From Roseomonas marmotae (GTDB taxonomy: Bacteria; Pseudomonadota; Alphaproteobacteria; Acetobacterales; Acetobacteraceae): a stretch of DNA of 31,285 bases. The stretch lies in contig NZ_CP061099.1 of the NCBI RefSeq assembly GCF_017654485.1, forward strand, positions 1 through 31,285, written 5' to 3'. Shown here in pieces: positions 23,513 to 31,285 of the stretch. Each line of letters starts with the position of its first letter. Positions within the stretch are counted from its first letter, which is position 1. The position numbers and the translations under genes were made by a program. Below the pieces are notes generated by a model, which was not told where the DNA came from, did no database searches, and worked only from the letters and a program-made list of their open reading frames with translations.

Positions 23513-23548
23513 CAGGGCTGCCAGGGCTGCCAGGGCTGCCAGGGCTGC
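23513..23548 (+). repeat. Four tandem copies of a 9-bp unit
   Basis: CAGGGCTGC is repeated four times without gaps. In the radC frame it would encode Gly-Leu-Pro repeats upstream of the chosen start. It is most likely a slippage-prone minisatellite. Confidence 0.8.
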
Positions 23549-23565
23549 CAGGGAGGCGCGGGGTC

Positions 23566-23979
23566 ATGTGGTCGAGACTGGGCATGCTGATTGGCCGGCC
23601 CATCGAGCCAAGGCCCGCCAATCCTACCTATCGCGCCATCATGCAGGCGCAGGCCCGGCGCGGCTTTGCCGAGGATGCCAGTGTCCTGCCAGACCGCCCG
23701 GATCTGCTGGAATCTGGCCAGCCGCGCTCCCGTGGCTCCAAGAGCTGGATCGGCCGCCGCGCTGACCCGTCTGAGGATGTGGCGAGCCTCCCCTTTCCCG
23801 ACGGCACCGGGCCACAGGGCCATCGCCGCCGGATGCGTGAGAAGCTGCTGACCCGCGGTCCTGGCGCGCTGGCGGATTACGAGATCCTGGAGACGCTGCT
23901 GTTCTTCGCCTTCCCGCAGGGCGATACCAAGCCGCTGGCCAAGCGGCTGATCAACCGCCACGGCTCCTTCGCCGCGGTT
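23566..23979 (+). pseudogene. radC: RadC (UPF0758) N-terminal part, truncated by IS
   Basis: 138 residues remain from ATG 23566 behind GGGAGG. HRRRMREKLLTRGPGALADY, EILETLLFFAFPQGDTKPLA and RLINRHGSFAAV are the helix-hairpin-helix-like N-terminal domain of RadC-family proteins. The C-terminal JAB/MPN metalloprotease-like domain with its HxH...D site is absent, because IS sequence begins at about 23980. RadC proteins are often plasmid- or island-borne and their biochemical role is debated. The fragment cannot have the family's putative catalytic activity. Confidence 0.85.
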
Positions 23980-24458
23980 GAGGGCCTTCTTCTCAATGGT
24001 GAGCTTCTGGCGCGGTGCAGCGATCAGGGTGGCGTCGATGATCTGCCCGCCCATGGCGAGAAAGCCCTTGGCCGCCAGCTCCTCGTCGAAGCAGCGGAAC
24101 AGCCCCTCGATGGCACAGGCCAGCTTGAGCTGTTCGCGGTCGTCTTGGCATCCGGCACCGCCTGATGCAGACCAAAGCCCGCAAAGCGCATGAACGAGAG
24201 CCGGTCCCGCAACTGGAATTCCGCTTGTCCGTCGGACAGGTTACAGAGCGCCTGCAGCACCAGGATACGAAACATCAGCACCGCATCATAGGGCGGGCGT
24301 CCGCCGCGGCTGCGGTCCGAGCGCGCTAGTGCCAAATCCAGCACTGGGCGGACGATCTCGAAATCGACCACTGCTGCAAGCCGCTCCAGCGGATCGCCCG
24401 CGGCCGACAAGGCTGCATACCGCTCATCCACATCAAAGAAGCCAAGCTGATCCGCCAT
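23980..24458 (-). pseudogene. N-terminal fragment of IS5-family transposase
   Basis: The start ATG 24458 gives MADQLGFFDVDERYAALSAA, then FMRFAGFGLHQAVPDAKT. A 10-bp deletion shifts the frame after DAKT. The original frame resumes as GGQIIDATLIAAPRQKLTIE and stops at the radC junction. It is inactive. Confidence 0.82.
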
Positions 24459-24529
24459 CGACACTGCCCCGCTGATCGACCTCAGTGAATCAGCTCAGCG
24501 CCTCAGCCGCAAGGTTTCTCGAAGTGTCC
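23980..24529 (-). mobile_element. 5' fragment of the 1284-bp IS5-family element
   Basis: It ends at 24529 with GGTTTCTCGAAGTGTCC, a diverged terminus of the element at 3535-4818. The left edge at about 23980 falls inside the transposase and abuts radC. It is more diverged than the two full copies, so it is an older insertion. Confidence 0.85.
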
Positions 24530-24641
24530 TGTTGTAAAACGGCACAGATCTTCCTTGTGTACTACTTCGTTCTCGTAGATCTTCTCTCGAAGAGAGGGCG
24601 CGAAGACTGTATATAAGGAATCTAATGTTGGGAGAGTGCCC

Positions 24642-25667
24642 ATGCCCATTCTATCACTGCCCTACGGAGATGCTGAGCAGCGTTTAAGAAGCAACAGGGA
24701 GCACGGCCGCTGGTGGTTCGCAGAGAACCTGCCCGTCGAGACTCGGGCGCTCGGTGCCAGTGAGCGGTTGAAGAAGCCCGCCCTTGAGCTGCTGATCCGG
24801 CCGAACTTCCGGATGGGTCGAACCAGCAACATCTTCACGATCGGTTCCTGCTTCGCGCGGGAAATCGAGGAGGCAATGCTGCAGGATGGCATGAACGTGG
24901 TGAGCAACCCAGCGGTGTTTACGCAGTGGGAGCCAAGAGCCCCAGCCGGCCTCTCCGATACCGAGGACCACATCTTCCGCATGGGCTACATCAACAAGTA
25001 CACGATCGGAACCATGGTCGATGAATTGCGCTGGGCTGCTGAGGCGGTTCCGACCGGGCAGCATCCGGCTGTGCAGGAGGTCTCGAAGGGCCGCTTCGCG
25101 GATCTGGCGGCGCACAACATTCTGGCAGGCGACGACGAAGCGGCGGTGCGCGCGAGAAGGGACGCAATGAGCCAGCTGATGCGCTGCGCCTTCCAGGCGG
25201 ATGTCATTGTCTTAACATTGGGCCTGGCAGAGGGGTGGCGCGATCAGGTAACCGGGACCTGGCTCGTTGATTCGCCACTGACGCTCAAGCCTGAACAGCC
25301 GGAACGCTATACCCTCGAAGTTCTATCCTTTGCCGATCAAATGGCAGGCCTCCGAGAGATCGCAGCTCTGCTGGACCGCTATGGCCGGCCTAACTGGCGT
25401 ATGGTCCTGACCGTTTCTCCTGTGCCTTTTCTGGCTACCTTTACCGGCGATGATGTTGTCGTGGCCAACAGCTACTCCAAGTCCGTATTGCGAGCAGCAG
25501 CGGAGGAGTTCACACGGGAGAACAATAGGGCAGATTATTTCCCGAGTTTCGAAATGGCCAACTACTCCGACGCCGCATCGGTATGGAAGTCTGATCGGCG
25601 GCATATTCAAAAAGAATTTGTCCAGAAAATTGTTCACACCTTCCGGGGCTCCTACCTGCAGGATTGA
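24642..25667 (+). CDS. GSCFA-domain protein (SGNH-like), polysaccharide locus
   Basis: A 341-residue soluble protein. Near the N terminus IFTIGSCFAREIEEAML contains the family's name-giving motif GSCFA (68-72), with the probable nucleophile S69. Other family landmarks are VITLGL-like DVIVLTLGLAEGW, MVLTVSPVPFLATFTGDDVV and the YFPSFEMANYSD segment near the end. GSCFA proteins are related to SGNH hydrolases and occur in capsule and exopolysaccharide clusters, where an acyl-transfer or esterase role is suspected. I use ATG 24642 behind GGGAG; the GTG at 24636 overlaps that site. There is no signal peptide. The gene lies 118 bp before the secreted glycosidase-like gene, on the same strand. Confidence 0.88.
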   Translation: MPILSLPYGDAEQRLRSNREHGRWWFAENLPVETRALGASERLKKPALELLIRPNFRMGRTSNIFTIGSCFAREIEEAMLQDGMNVVSNPAVFTQWEPRAPAGLSDTEDHIFRMGYINKYTIGTMVDELRWAAEAVPTGQHPAVQEVSKGRFADLAAHNILAGDDEAAVRARRDAMSQLMRCAFQADVIVLTLGLAEGWRDQVTGTWLVDSPLTLKPEQPERYTLEVLSFADQMAGLREIAALLDRYGRPNWRMVLTVSPVPFLATFTGDDVVVANSYSKSVLRAAAEEFTRENNRADYFPSFEMANYSDAASVWKSDRRHIQKEFVQKIVHTFRGSYLQD

Positions 25668-25785
25668 ACCGCGACAGCGGCGCAGGGTTTATCAGGTCTG
25701 TGCTTTGTCCACTCTTCTGGCCACCTCCGCGGCACTGCCCGGGGACTTGCCGAATGAACTCAGAATCCATCGGGGAGACAGGCTG

Positions 25786-27798
25786 ATGTTGCGCAAGATC
25801 ATCGGACCGCTCGCGTTGCTGCTGTGGCTTTCGGGCACCACGGTTGCCCAGCAGAGCACGAAATCACCCGACTTTCCCCACGTCATCGTCAACAATGACC
25901 TGACCGGTCTGGATACCGTTGTTCTCGGCGCCAAGCGGCTCACCGGACCAAGAGATCAGGCTTTGGTCGAGATTGCGAATGCCTTTCGAACCTATGTCAG
26001 AATGGGAGACGACACCGGTGCTGACGCACAAAGCCTAGCGGTCAACATCTCGACCTTCCAGTTCTGGGCAAACAGCAAGCTGTACAGCCTGTCAGATCAT
26101 GATCGCTTTCTGCACAGCTTGCGGTACTACAGCGCATCACCAGCCGGTAATGCGACCAATCCATCGAATATCCGCATGTATCTTTCCGCAGGACACGATT
26201 TCATCGCAGATTTCCTGAATAACAATGGGTCGTCTCGCCAGGTCAAAATCCTGAGCTTCAGGCTTAACGATCACCATTACACCTGGAACTGGGAACTCTT
26301 CAATTCGCGCAGCCGGCAACAGGTCCTGCAAGCGCCACATGATGATAAGCCGTTTTGTGACCGGTCCGGCCACTCCGAAGCCGATGTGGAGAACAACCAG
26401 CAATGGACCGAAATGTCATTCACGCGGTACTTTCAGGCTTTCCGAACCGGTGTGCTAGAGGAAGCGCTGGGCTCACGCTGTGTGCAGGGCATGTGCTTGG
26501 CACCATCCGACTTCAACGTCTGTGCTCACGGAAGAACGTGCACTCTAGGGCAAAGCCGCAATGCTGGCCGCTGCGGCGGGATCACTCTGGATCTGGCGCA
26601 ACCGCTCGTGCAGCGCTTCAAGATAATGCAGATGGCGGAGGTGGTCGCCGAGTACCGGCCTGCCTTCTTTGAAATCGATCTGAACAGGTTTCCGAGGCAC
26701 TTTCCTACAGATATGCCGTTGGCAAAACGCATTGTGGCTATGTCCAGCTTTCTTGGCGAAGCCTCCGCCACTCTGCGCAGAATCAATCCGGCGATCCGGA
26801 TCGGACTTCGCGTCCCTTCGAAGCAGCGGCATCGCGAGGAAATTGGTGTTGATCTGCCGGCTTTGGATCGCTCGCAGGTTTCCGATTACGTCATCCTCGC
26901 TATGCCCGCGATCGCAGACCAGCAGATCCAGTATCAGCTCGATTCCGCCAAGGCTCACACGCGCGTCTACGCTGAGATGTTTCAGAGCATCGGCGCCATT
27001 AGTCCAGACCAGGCGAACTTCGACAGCTTCCGTGAGCTTGCTGCAGCGGGGTACTCCCTCAATCAGCGCTTCTATCCAGCTACGAGCAGGAGCCTGACCA
27101 CGGCCGCGCATCTTGCCTATGCGTTGCACGAAGTTCAGGGCATAGCGTTGTTCAACAGCCAGTATTACGCAGCCACGTTCCAGGATGGGAACCGCAGAAA
27201 GCCGCTGCAGCAGCCATCACAGGCAATGCGCCGGCTATCTGATCCGAACGAGGTTTCGAAGCTGGATCAGCACTACTTCCTGACTTCCACACATTACGGG
27301 CTTAGCCAGTCTTGTTCTGCTCCTCCTGCCAGTGACGACGTGTGCGATCAACTGCCATTCACAAGCAGACAGTTGCAAGCCGGTCATACATTCTCGATGG
27401 AACTCGCACCACCAGTACAGGGGTGGGACATGGATCGGGGAATCCTCCGCATGACCGTCCTAGCCTATCCTGGCAGCGGAAAGCCACTGAGCTCCTCAGA
27501 TTATGCTCAGATTCGCTCGTCACTTTCTGTGACAATCAACGGGAAACTGCTCAACGAAGCTCCAGATAATACTGTCTGGCCCCTTGATCCTGAAGATGGA
27601 GAGCAGAACAACAGATATTACAGATCGATGTGGTGGACTGCGCCGGCGTTCAATTCCATCTTCAAGATCAACCCAAGTTCTCTGAAGATCGGCAAGAACA
27701 ATTTGATCATCAATTACAATCCGACACCTCACGGCGTAAACCGAGCATTTCGTGTGGTAAACTTCGAGATGTCTCTGCCCGCAAGGCAATTAAGATAG
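25786..27798 (+). CDS. Secreted glycoside-hydrolase-like protein, polysaccharide locus
   Basis: A 670-residue protein with a clear signal peptide (residues 1-21, IIGPLALLLWLSGTTVA|QQ). The central part looks like a TIM-barrel: AEYRPAFFEIDLNRFPRHF (EID 296-298) recalls the 'G-[IL]-E-L-D-F-x-R' strand of GH10-like putative glycosidases, and RINPAIRIGLRVPSKQR is typical of the next strand. The last ~120 residues (RGILRMTVLAYPGSG, SLSVTINGKLLNEAP, SLKIGKNNLIINYNPTPHG) form a beta-sandwich, as in carbohydrate-binding modules. The frame opens at 25450 inside the previous gene, but ATG 25786 with GGGGAG gives the signal peptide. It probably trims an exported polysaccharide; the exact family and substrate are unknown. 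Confidence 0.75.
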   Translation: MLRKIIGPLALLLWLSGTTVAQQSTKSPDFPHVIVNNDLTGLDTVVLGAKRLTGPRDQALVEIANAFRTYVRMGDDTGADAQSLAVNISTFQFWANSKLYSLSDHDRFLHSLRYYSASPAGNATNPSNIRMYLSAGHDFIADFLNNNGSSRQVKILSFRLNDHHYTWNWELFNSRSRQQVLQAPHDDKPFCDRSGHSEADVENNQQWTEMSFTRYFQAFRTGVLEEALGSRCVQGMCLAPSDFNVCAHGRTCTLGQSRNAGRCGGITLDLAQPLVQRFKIMQMAEVVAEYRPAFFEIDLNRFPRHFPTDMPLAKRIVAMSSFLGEASATLRRINPAIRIGLRVPSKQRHREEIGVDLPALDRSQVSDYVILAMPAIADQQIQYQLDSAKAHTRVYAEMFQSIGAISPDQANFDSFRELAAAGYSLNQRFYPATSRSLTTAAHLAYALHEVQGIALFNSQYYAATFQDGNRRKPLQQPSQAMRRLSDPNEVSKLDQHYFLTSTHYGLSQSCSAPPASDDVCDQLPFTSRQLQAGHTFSMELAPPVQGWDMDRGILRMTVLAYPGSGKPLSSSDYAQIRSSLSVTINGKLLNEAPDNTVWPLDPEDGEQNNRYYRSMWWTAPAFNSIFKINPSSLKIGKNNLIINYNPTPHGVNRAFRVVNFEMSLPARQLR

Positions 27799-27865
27799 CA
27801 GAATAGCATCCCAGGATCACGATGCGAATGCGCGGCGGCACTGGGCAGAACCTCCAGCAGGACTG

Positions 27866-27893
27866 GTGCACAGCCCTTATGAGAGCTGTGCAC
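27866..27893. terminator. Hairpin after the glycosidase-like gene, or IS end
   Basis: GTGCACAGC (27866-27874) and GCTGTGCAC (27885-27893) form a perfect 9-bp stem with a 10-base loop, 67 bp after the stop codon. No long T-run follows. The loop and right arm (CTTATGAGAGCTGTGCACGG) also resemble the terminus of the IS at 27923, so it may be an IS remnant. Confidence 0.4.
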
Positions 27894-27922
27894 GGGTTGT
27901 GGTTCAAGGTGCGCAGACGGAG

Positions 27923-28617
27923 CTTATAAGACCTGTGCGCGGAAGGGCTGGAATCCGCTTATCTGCTGTGATTCGATGGGGATCCAGAGCGTCTGCGGGG
28001 AGTGCCTCGGATGTCACGTCGACGGATTGGCCAGGAAGCTCTCATCCTCGCGCCTGATCAGCGGGGCAGGCGATCCTCTCTGGACGATCTGGCGGGCCTG
28101 ATCGACTGGGCGCCCGTCGAGAGCCGCCTGGAGGACATTCATGCCGCCGCGAGAGGCAAGCCGCTCTGGCCGCCCTTGGCCTTGTTCAAGGCGATGTTGA
28201 TCGCAGTCTGGTACGACCTCTCCGACGTGAAGCTCGCGGAGGCTCTCGACGACAGGGCCTCGTTCCGGCGGTTCTGCGGCTGCTCCGCCCAGGTGCCGAC
28301 GCCGGAGCGTACGGCCTTCGTGCGCCTCCGCCGCGAGTTGGTGAGCCAAGGCCTGGACCAGGTGCTGTTCGAAGCAGTGACGGCCCAGCTCTGGGCCAAA
28401 GCCGTGAGCGTCAAAACAGGCACGCTGATTGACGCGACGATCATCGCCTCCGCGAGCCACGCAGATGGAGAGGCAGCCTGGACGAGTCACCAGAAGCGAA
28501 AAGCCATTCAAGGCTTATCATCAGGCTAAACAGCCACCCCTTTCCGGCGGAAAGAAGCAGCGGCCGCTCGTTCAACCATTCGAGGATGCACGACCCTCCG
28601 CGCACAGGTCTCATAAG
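27923..28617 (+). mobile_element. Internally deleted IS5-type element with intact ends
   Basis: The left end CTTATAAGACCTGTGCGCGG (27923) and the inverted right end, ending at 28617, match at 20 of 21 bases. The 695 bp between them hold only the N-terminal half of a transposase. It therefore looks like a non-autonomous derivative that could be moved by a full copy elsewhere. It is inserted in an IS3 remnant. Confidence 0.75.
28011..28529 (+). pseudogene. N-terminal half of IS5-family transposase
   Basis: From ATG 28011: RRRIGQEALILAPDQRGRRS, DDLAGLIDWAPVESRLEDIH, KPLWPPLALFKAMLIAVWYD and LIDATIIASASHADGEAAWT. The last contains the first catalytic Asp. After SHQKRKAI the usual HGYKAHV is replaced by QGLSSG and a stop. 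The second Asp and the Glu are missing, so it is inactive. Confidence 0.85.
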
Positions 28618-28843
28618 GTGCGACAATCCATGAGCCGCCGTGGCAACTGCCATGGATAACGCGCCCATGGAAAGCTTCTTCCACACCCTCAACGTCGAAC
28701 TCGCCCAGCAGCGCCGGTGGGCCACGCGGGACGAAGCAAGACGCGACGTGTTCGCCTACATCGAAAGCTATTACAACCGGCAGCGCATCCACTCCGCCTT
28801 TGGATACCAGACGCCAGAGCAGATGGAGCACAATGCCGCCTGA
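28618..28843 (+). pseudogene. IS3 orfB C-terminal fragment with a frameshift
   Basis: RQSMSRRGNCH is followed by an extra G (CATGGATAAC) that shifts the frame. The next frame reads DNAPMESFFHTLNVELAQQR, RWATRDEARRDVFAYIESYY and NRQRIHSAFGYQTPEQMEHN. This is the end of an IS3-group integrase, including the catalytic E of MESFF. The upstream two thirds are absent. Confidence 0.85.
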
Positions 28844-28867
28844 TCCCTGTCCATCAATTCAGGGGAA

Positions 28868-28967
28868 GATCAAAGAAGCCACGCTGATCCGCCATCGACA
28901 CTGCCCCCGCTGATCGACCTCAGTGAATCAGCTCAGCGCCTCAGCCGCGAGGTTTTTCGAAGTGTCC
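28868..28967 (-). mobile_element. 100-bp end of the 1284-bp IS5-family element
   Basis: It contains the terminus GAGGTTTTTCGAAGTGTCC and the leader up to the first codons of the transposase (M-A-D-Q-R-G-F-F-D). The same leader with few differences is seen at 24430-24529. The rest is missing. Confidence 0.8.
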
Positions 28968-28968
28968 G

Positions 28969-29145
28969 ATGCTCGAAGTCGCCTTCAAGACCCTGAAGGC
29001 AGAACCGGTCTGGCAAACTGTCTTCCTGTCACGCCAGCATGCTGAGCTGGCGCTTGGCCGTTATATCGACGGCTTCTACAATCCGCGGCGACGGCACTCA
29101 GCGCTCGGGTACCAAAGCCCTTATGCCTTTGAAGCCGTGACATAG
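28969..29145 (+). pseudogene. C-terminal fragment of a second IS3 orfB
   Basis: 58 codons: FKTLKAEPVWQTVFLSRQHA, ELALGRYIDGFYNPRRRHSA and LGYQSPYAFEAVT. This is the C terminus of another IS3-subgroup integrase, distinct from the fragment at 28618. Its left edge is the IS5-type end at 28967. Confidence 0.82.
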
Positions 29146-29187
29146 TTCAACAGCCGCTCTCCACTTTCCAAGGGCAAGTCCAAACGA

Positions 29188-29991
29188 CTACTTGGCGGCT
29201 TTGGTGGGCAGCATCTTCTCAAATGGCTTGAGATCCGGTACACGCCCGCAAGATAGCGCCTGGGCAAGAGCAATGGCCTCCACTTGGCTGGGAGCGGGCG
29301 TCCGGCCCAGCATCTGCGCTATCAGAAGAAAGGCGGGTGCGCCGGAATCCGGAAAGACATAGCTGAGATAGCGCTCAGCCTGCTGCGTCACAATCATGTC
29401 CGGCCGGGCCATGACGACCATCTCCTCATGGAACCAGCGGGTACGGCAGAACAGCACGCGCTTAAAAAAGAAGGAGAGCGTCGTCAGGGTCTGGTGCAGG
29501 TAACTGTCGCCGAAAATCAGCAAGGTGCCGCGCGCTGTCGACGCATCGCTTTCGGTAATGACCAGCCGACCATCATTCACTGGACGTTCGTAGTCGTGAG
29601 GAAGGCCGTTCTCGAACGTCCGCAAACCATGCGGCAGCTTGAGGTTAAGGCTCGGCTCGTCTTGCTTCGGTTCAAGCTTCCGCCCCAGATCACCGCAGAA
29701 CCGGCTGGGTGCCGGCACAAGTGCCGCACGCGCTGCGGCCTCCGCCAAGGCGACCTCAACGGGGCTACGCCCGGCTGCTTCAGCCAATAAGCGGCAGGCC
29801 ACGATCTTCCCATGCGGGGCCCAGTGCGTGTCCGTGCGGTAGTAGGTGCGGCCTTCCGTCTCCGCCCGGAACTCGGCCACTGGATACAGCATACCTTCGC
29901 ACCCGCCGACGATGTAGTGCTGTGCTAGGCCAACAGCGTCCCGGATCGGGAAAGCTTCAGAGACAACACGGTACTTCTCCGGCGCGATCAT
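29188..29991 (-). pseudogene. AlgJ/AlgX-like (SGNH) polysaccharide O-acetylation protein, N terminus lost
   Basis: 268 residues remain. MIAPEKYRVVSEAFPIRDAV recalls the opening core strand of AlgJ/AlgX-type acetyltransferases (..APDK..VY...P). TYYRTDTHWAPHGKIVACRL carries the signature D-T-H-W (54-57), and LLIFGDSYLHQTL carries the GDS nucleophile box (S163). These proteins are periplasmic and acetylate alginate or cellulose-like polymers. The signal/anchor and first strands are missing because the IS at 29994 cuts the gene just before 29991. The apparent longer frame to 30231 is IS sequence. With the GSCFA and glycosidase-like genes it suggests a former exopolysaccharide cluster. Confidence 0.78.
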
Positions 29992-29993
29992 AT

Positions 29994-31277
29994 GGACGCC
30001 TCTAAAAACCTCGCGGTTGACACGCTGAGCTGATTCAATGAGGTCAATCAGCGGAGGCAGTGGCGATGGCAGATCAGCCAGGCTTCTTCGATGTGGATGA
30101 GCGGTATGCAACGCTCTCTGCCGCGGGCGATCCGCTGGAGCGCCTTGCGGCAGTGGTCGACTTCGAGATCTTCCGCCCCGTACTGGATGCGGCGCTGAAG
30201 CGGTCAGATCGCGGCCGCGGCGGACGCCCACCGTATGATGCGGTGATGATGTTCCGCATCCTGGTGCTGCAGGCGCTCTACAGCCTCTCGGATGAGCAAG
30301 CAGAATTCCAGCTGCGGGACCGGCTGTCCTTCATGCGCTTTGCGGGTCTTGGCCTGCATCAGGCGGTGCCGGATGCCAAGACGATCTGGCTCTATCGCGA
30401 ACAGCTCAAGCAGGCCGGTGCCATCGAGGGGCTGTTCCGCCGCTTTGATGAGGTGCTGGCGGCCAAGGGCTTTCTCGCCATGGGTGGGCAGATCATTGAT
30501 GCCACCCTGATCGCCGCACCGCGCCAGCAGCTCACCATTGAGGAGAAAGCCACCATCCGCAACGGTGGCACGCCGGAAGGCTGGTCCCGTGCCAAGCGGG
30601 CGCAGAAGGACCGGGATGCGCGGTGGACGCTCAAGCGCGGCAGGACCAAGCCCAAACCAGAAGGCACGCAGCGCCAGGCCATCCAGATCGCGGTGCCCAT
30701 CTTCGGCTACAAGAGCCATATCGGTATCGACCGGCGGCACGGGCTGATCCGCCGCTGGACAGTCACCGATGCCGCCCAGCATGACAGCCGCAGTTTTGTA
30801 GATCTGCTGGATCCCGAGAACACCGCCAGCCGCGTCTGGGCGGACACCGCCTACCGCACCAAGCGCAATCTGGAAGTGTTGGAGCGGCGCGGCCTGACCG
30901 AACGCATTCAGTTCCGCAGGCCACCGCGGCGTCAACTTTCCGAACAGCAGGCGAAGGCCAATGCCTTACGCGCCCGGATCCGCTCCGGCATCGAACATGT
31001 TTTCGCCGCCCAGAAGCACCGTATGAGGCTGTTCGTCCGCACGATCGGCATCGCACGGGCCCAGGTGAAGATCGGCATGGCCAATCTGGCCTATAACTTC
31101 GCCCGCCTCGCCTGGCTCAGCACCCGAGCTGCGCCCGCATAACCCCACCGCGCCCACGAAGAGCGGCACCCGCCGCCCAAAGCCGGTGACCCAGTCGGGT
31201 CAGCAGGGGCACGTCATGACCTGAGGCGACAACCCTGTTCACGAAACCAGCACAGCGACGGGTACTTCGAGGTGTCC
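29994..31277 (+). mobile_element. IS5-family element, copy 2 (1284 bp, intact ends)
   Basis: The left end GGACGCCTCTAAAAACCTCG has one A-to-G change against the consensus GGACACC. The right end is the inverted form of GGACACCTCGAAGTACCCGT, finishing at 31277. Length and content match copy 1, in opposite orientation. The flanks (..ATCATAT and GACTGAAC) show no duplication. Confidence 0.88.
30066..31142 (+). CDS. IS5-family transposase (copy 2)
   Basis: A complete 358-residue DDE transposase (MADQPGFFDVDERYATLSAA...). The catalytic segments IIDATLIAAPR, VWADTAYRTK and GIEHVFAAQKHRMRLFVRT are intact. ATG 30066 lies about nine bases after GGAGG; the open frame starts at GTG 30060. It differs from copy 1 by scattered substitutions and no gap, so both may be active. 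Confidence 0.92.
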   Translation: MADQPGFFDVDERYATLSAAGDPLERLAAVVDFEIFRPVLDAALKRSDRGRGGRPPYDAVMMFRILVLQALYSLSDEQAEFQLRDRLSFMRFAGLGLHQAVPDAKTIWLYREQLKQAGAIEGLFRRFDEVLAAKGFLAMGGQIIDATLIAAPRQQLTIEEKATIRNGGTPEGWSRAKRAQKDRDARWTLKRGRTKPKPEGTQRQAIQIAVPIFGYKSHIGIDRRHGLIRRWTVTDAAQHDSRSFVDLLDPENTASRVWADTAYRTKRNLEVLERRGLTERIQFRRPPRRQLSEQQAKANALRARIRSGIEHVFAAQKHRMRLFVRTIGIARAQVKIGMANLAYNFARLAWLSTRAAPA

Positions 31278-31285
31278 GACTGAAC

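Noticed and set aside
23513..23548. CRISPR-like short tandem repeat
   Set aside because: Units are 9 bp with no spacers and no cas gene is present; no CRISPR array was seen in the window.

Overview
The window looks like part of a plasmid from a high-GC alphaproteobacterium. The RepA family, codon use and mix of insertion sequences suggest a Roseomonas/Acidiphilium-like member of the Acetobacteraceae; this is inferred from gene style, not from a database match. A plasmid core (ParA, a ribbon-helix-helix partner, iterons, RepA) is followed by accessory cassettes separated, nested and broken by IS elements.

Layout. (1) 1-2514: partition and replication core, with 8-bp-phased TAAC repeats upstream of and inside parA, and six 15-bp iteron-like repeats around repA. 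(2) 2515-3534: a mostly empty stretch with a palindrome, then an OmpA-like lipidless envelope protein cut by an IS. (3) 3535-7648: a 1284-bp IS5-family element, a fragment of a second IS5-family element, a ClcA-type chloride/proton antiporter, and a nearly complete but mutated copy of the second element. (4) 8147-13667: the most interesting region, a minus-strand cobalt thiocyanate hydrolase locus. It holds a fused beta-alpha subunit gene, the gamma subunit with the metal-claw cysteines, a small cysteine-rich probable cobalt chaperone, a probable cobalamin riboswitch, cbtB and cbtA, two small unknown proteins and a TauE/SafE anion exporter. (5) 14147-17066: an IS3 element interrupted by an intact IS256 element, next to a third IS fragment. 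(6) 17069-18118: a YhiM/DUF2776 membrane protein, then a decayed IS5-family copy. (7) 19099-24529: a GC-rich block with a tightly overlapping operon (serine recombinase, two unknown proteins, HNH endonuclease), a DnaQ-like exonuclease, a secreted thermonuclease and an IS-truncated radC. (8) 24642-29991: an exopolysaccharide-type locus (GSCFA protein, secreted glycosidase-like protein, truncated AlgJ/AlgX-like protein) riddled with IS remnants. (9) 29994-31277: a second full copy of the 1284-bp IS, in inverted orientation to the first.

How the genes work together. The thiocyanate hydrolase would convert thiocyanate to carbonyl sulfide and ammonia. It needs a low-spin cobalt centre, which fits the adjacent cobalt uptake genes and putative B12-sensing leader. 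The TauE-type exporter could remove a sulfur oxyanion formed downstream. The polysaccharide genes probably belonged to one modification/secretion cluster before IS damage. None of the functions was tested by search; all calls come from reading motifs and translated sequence.
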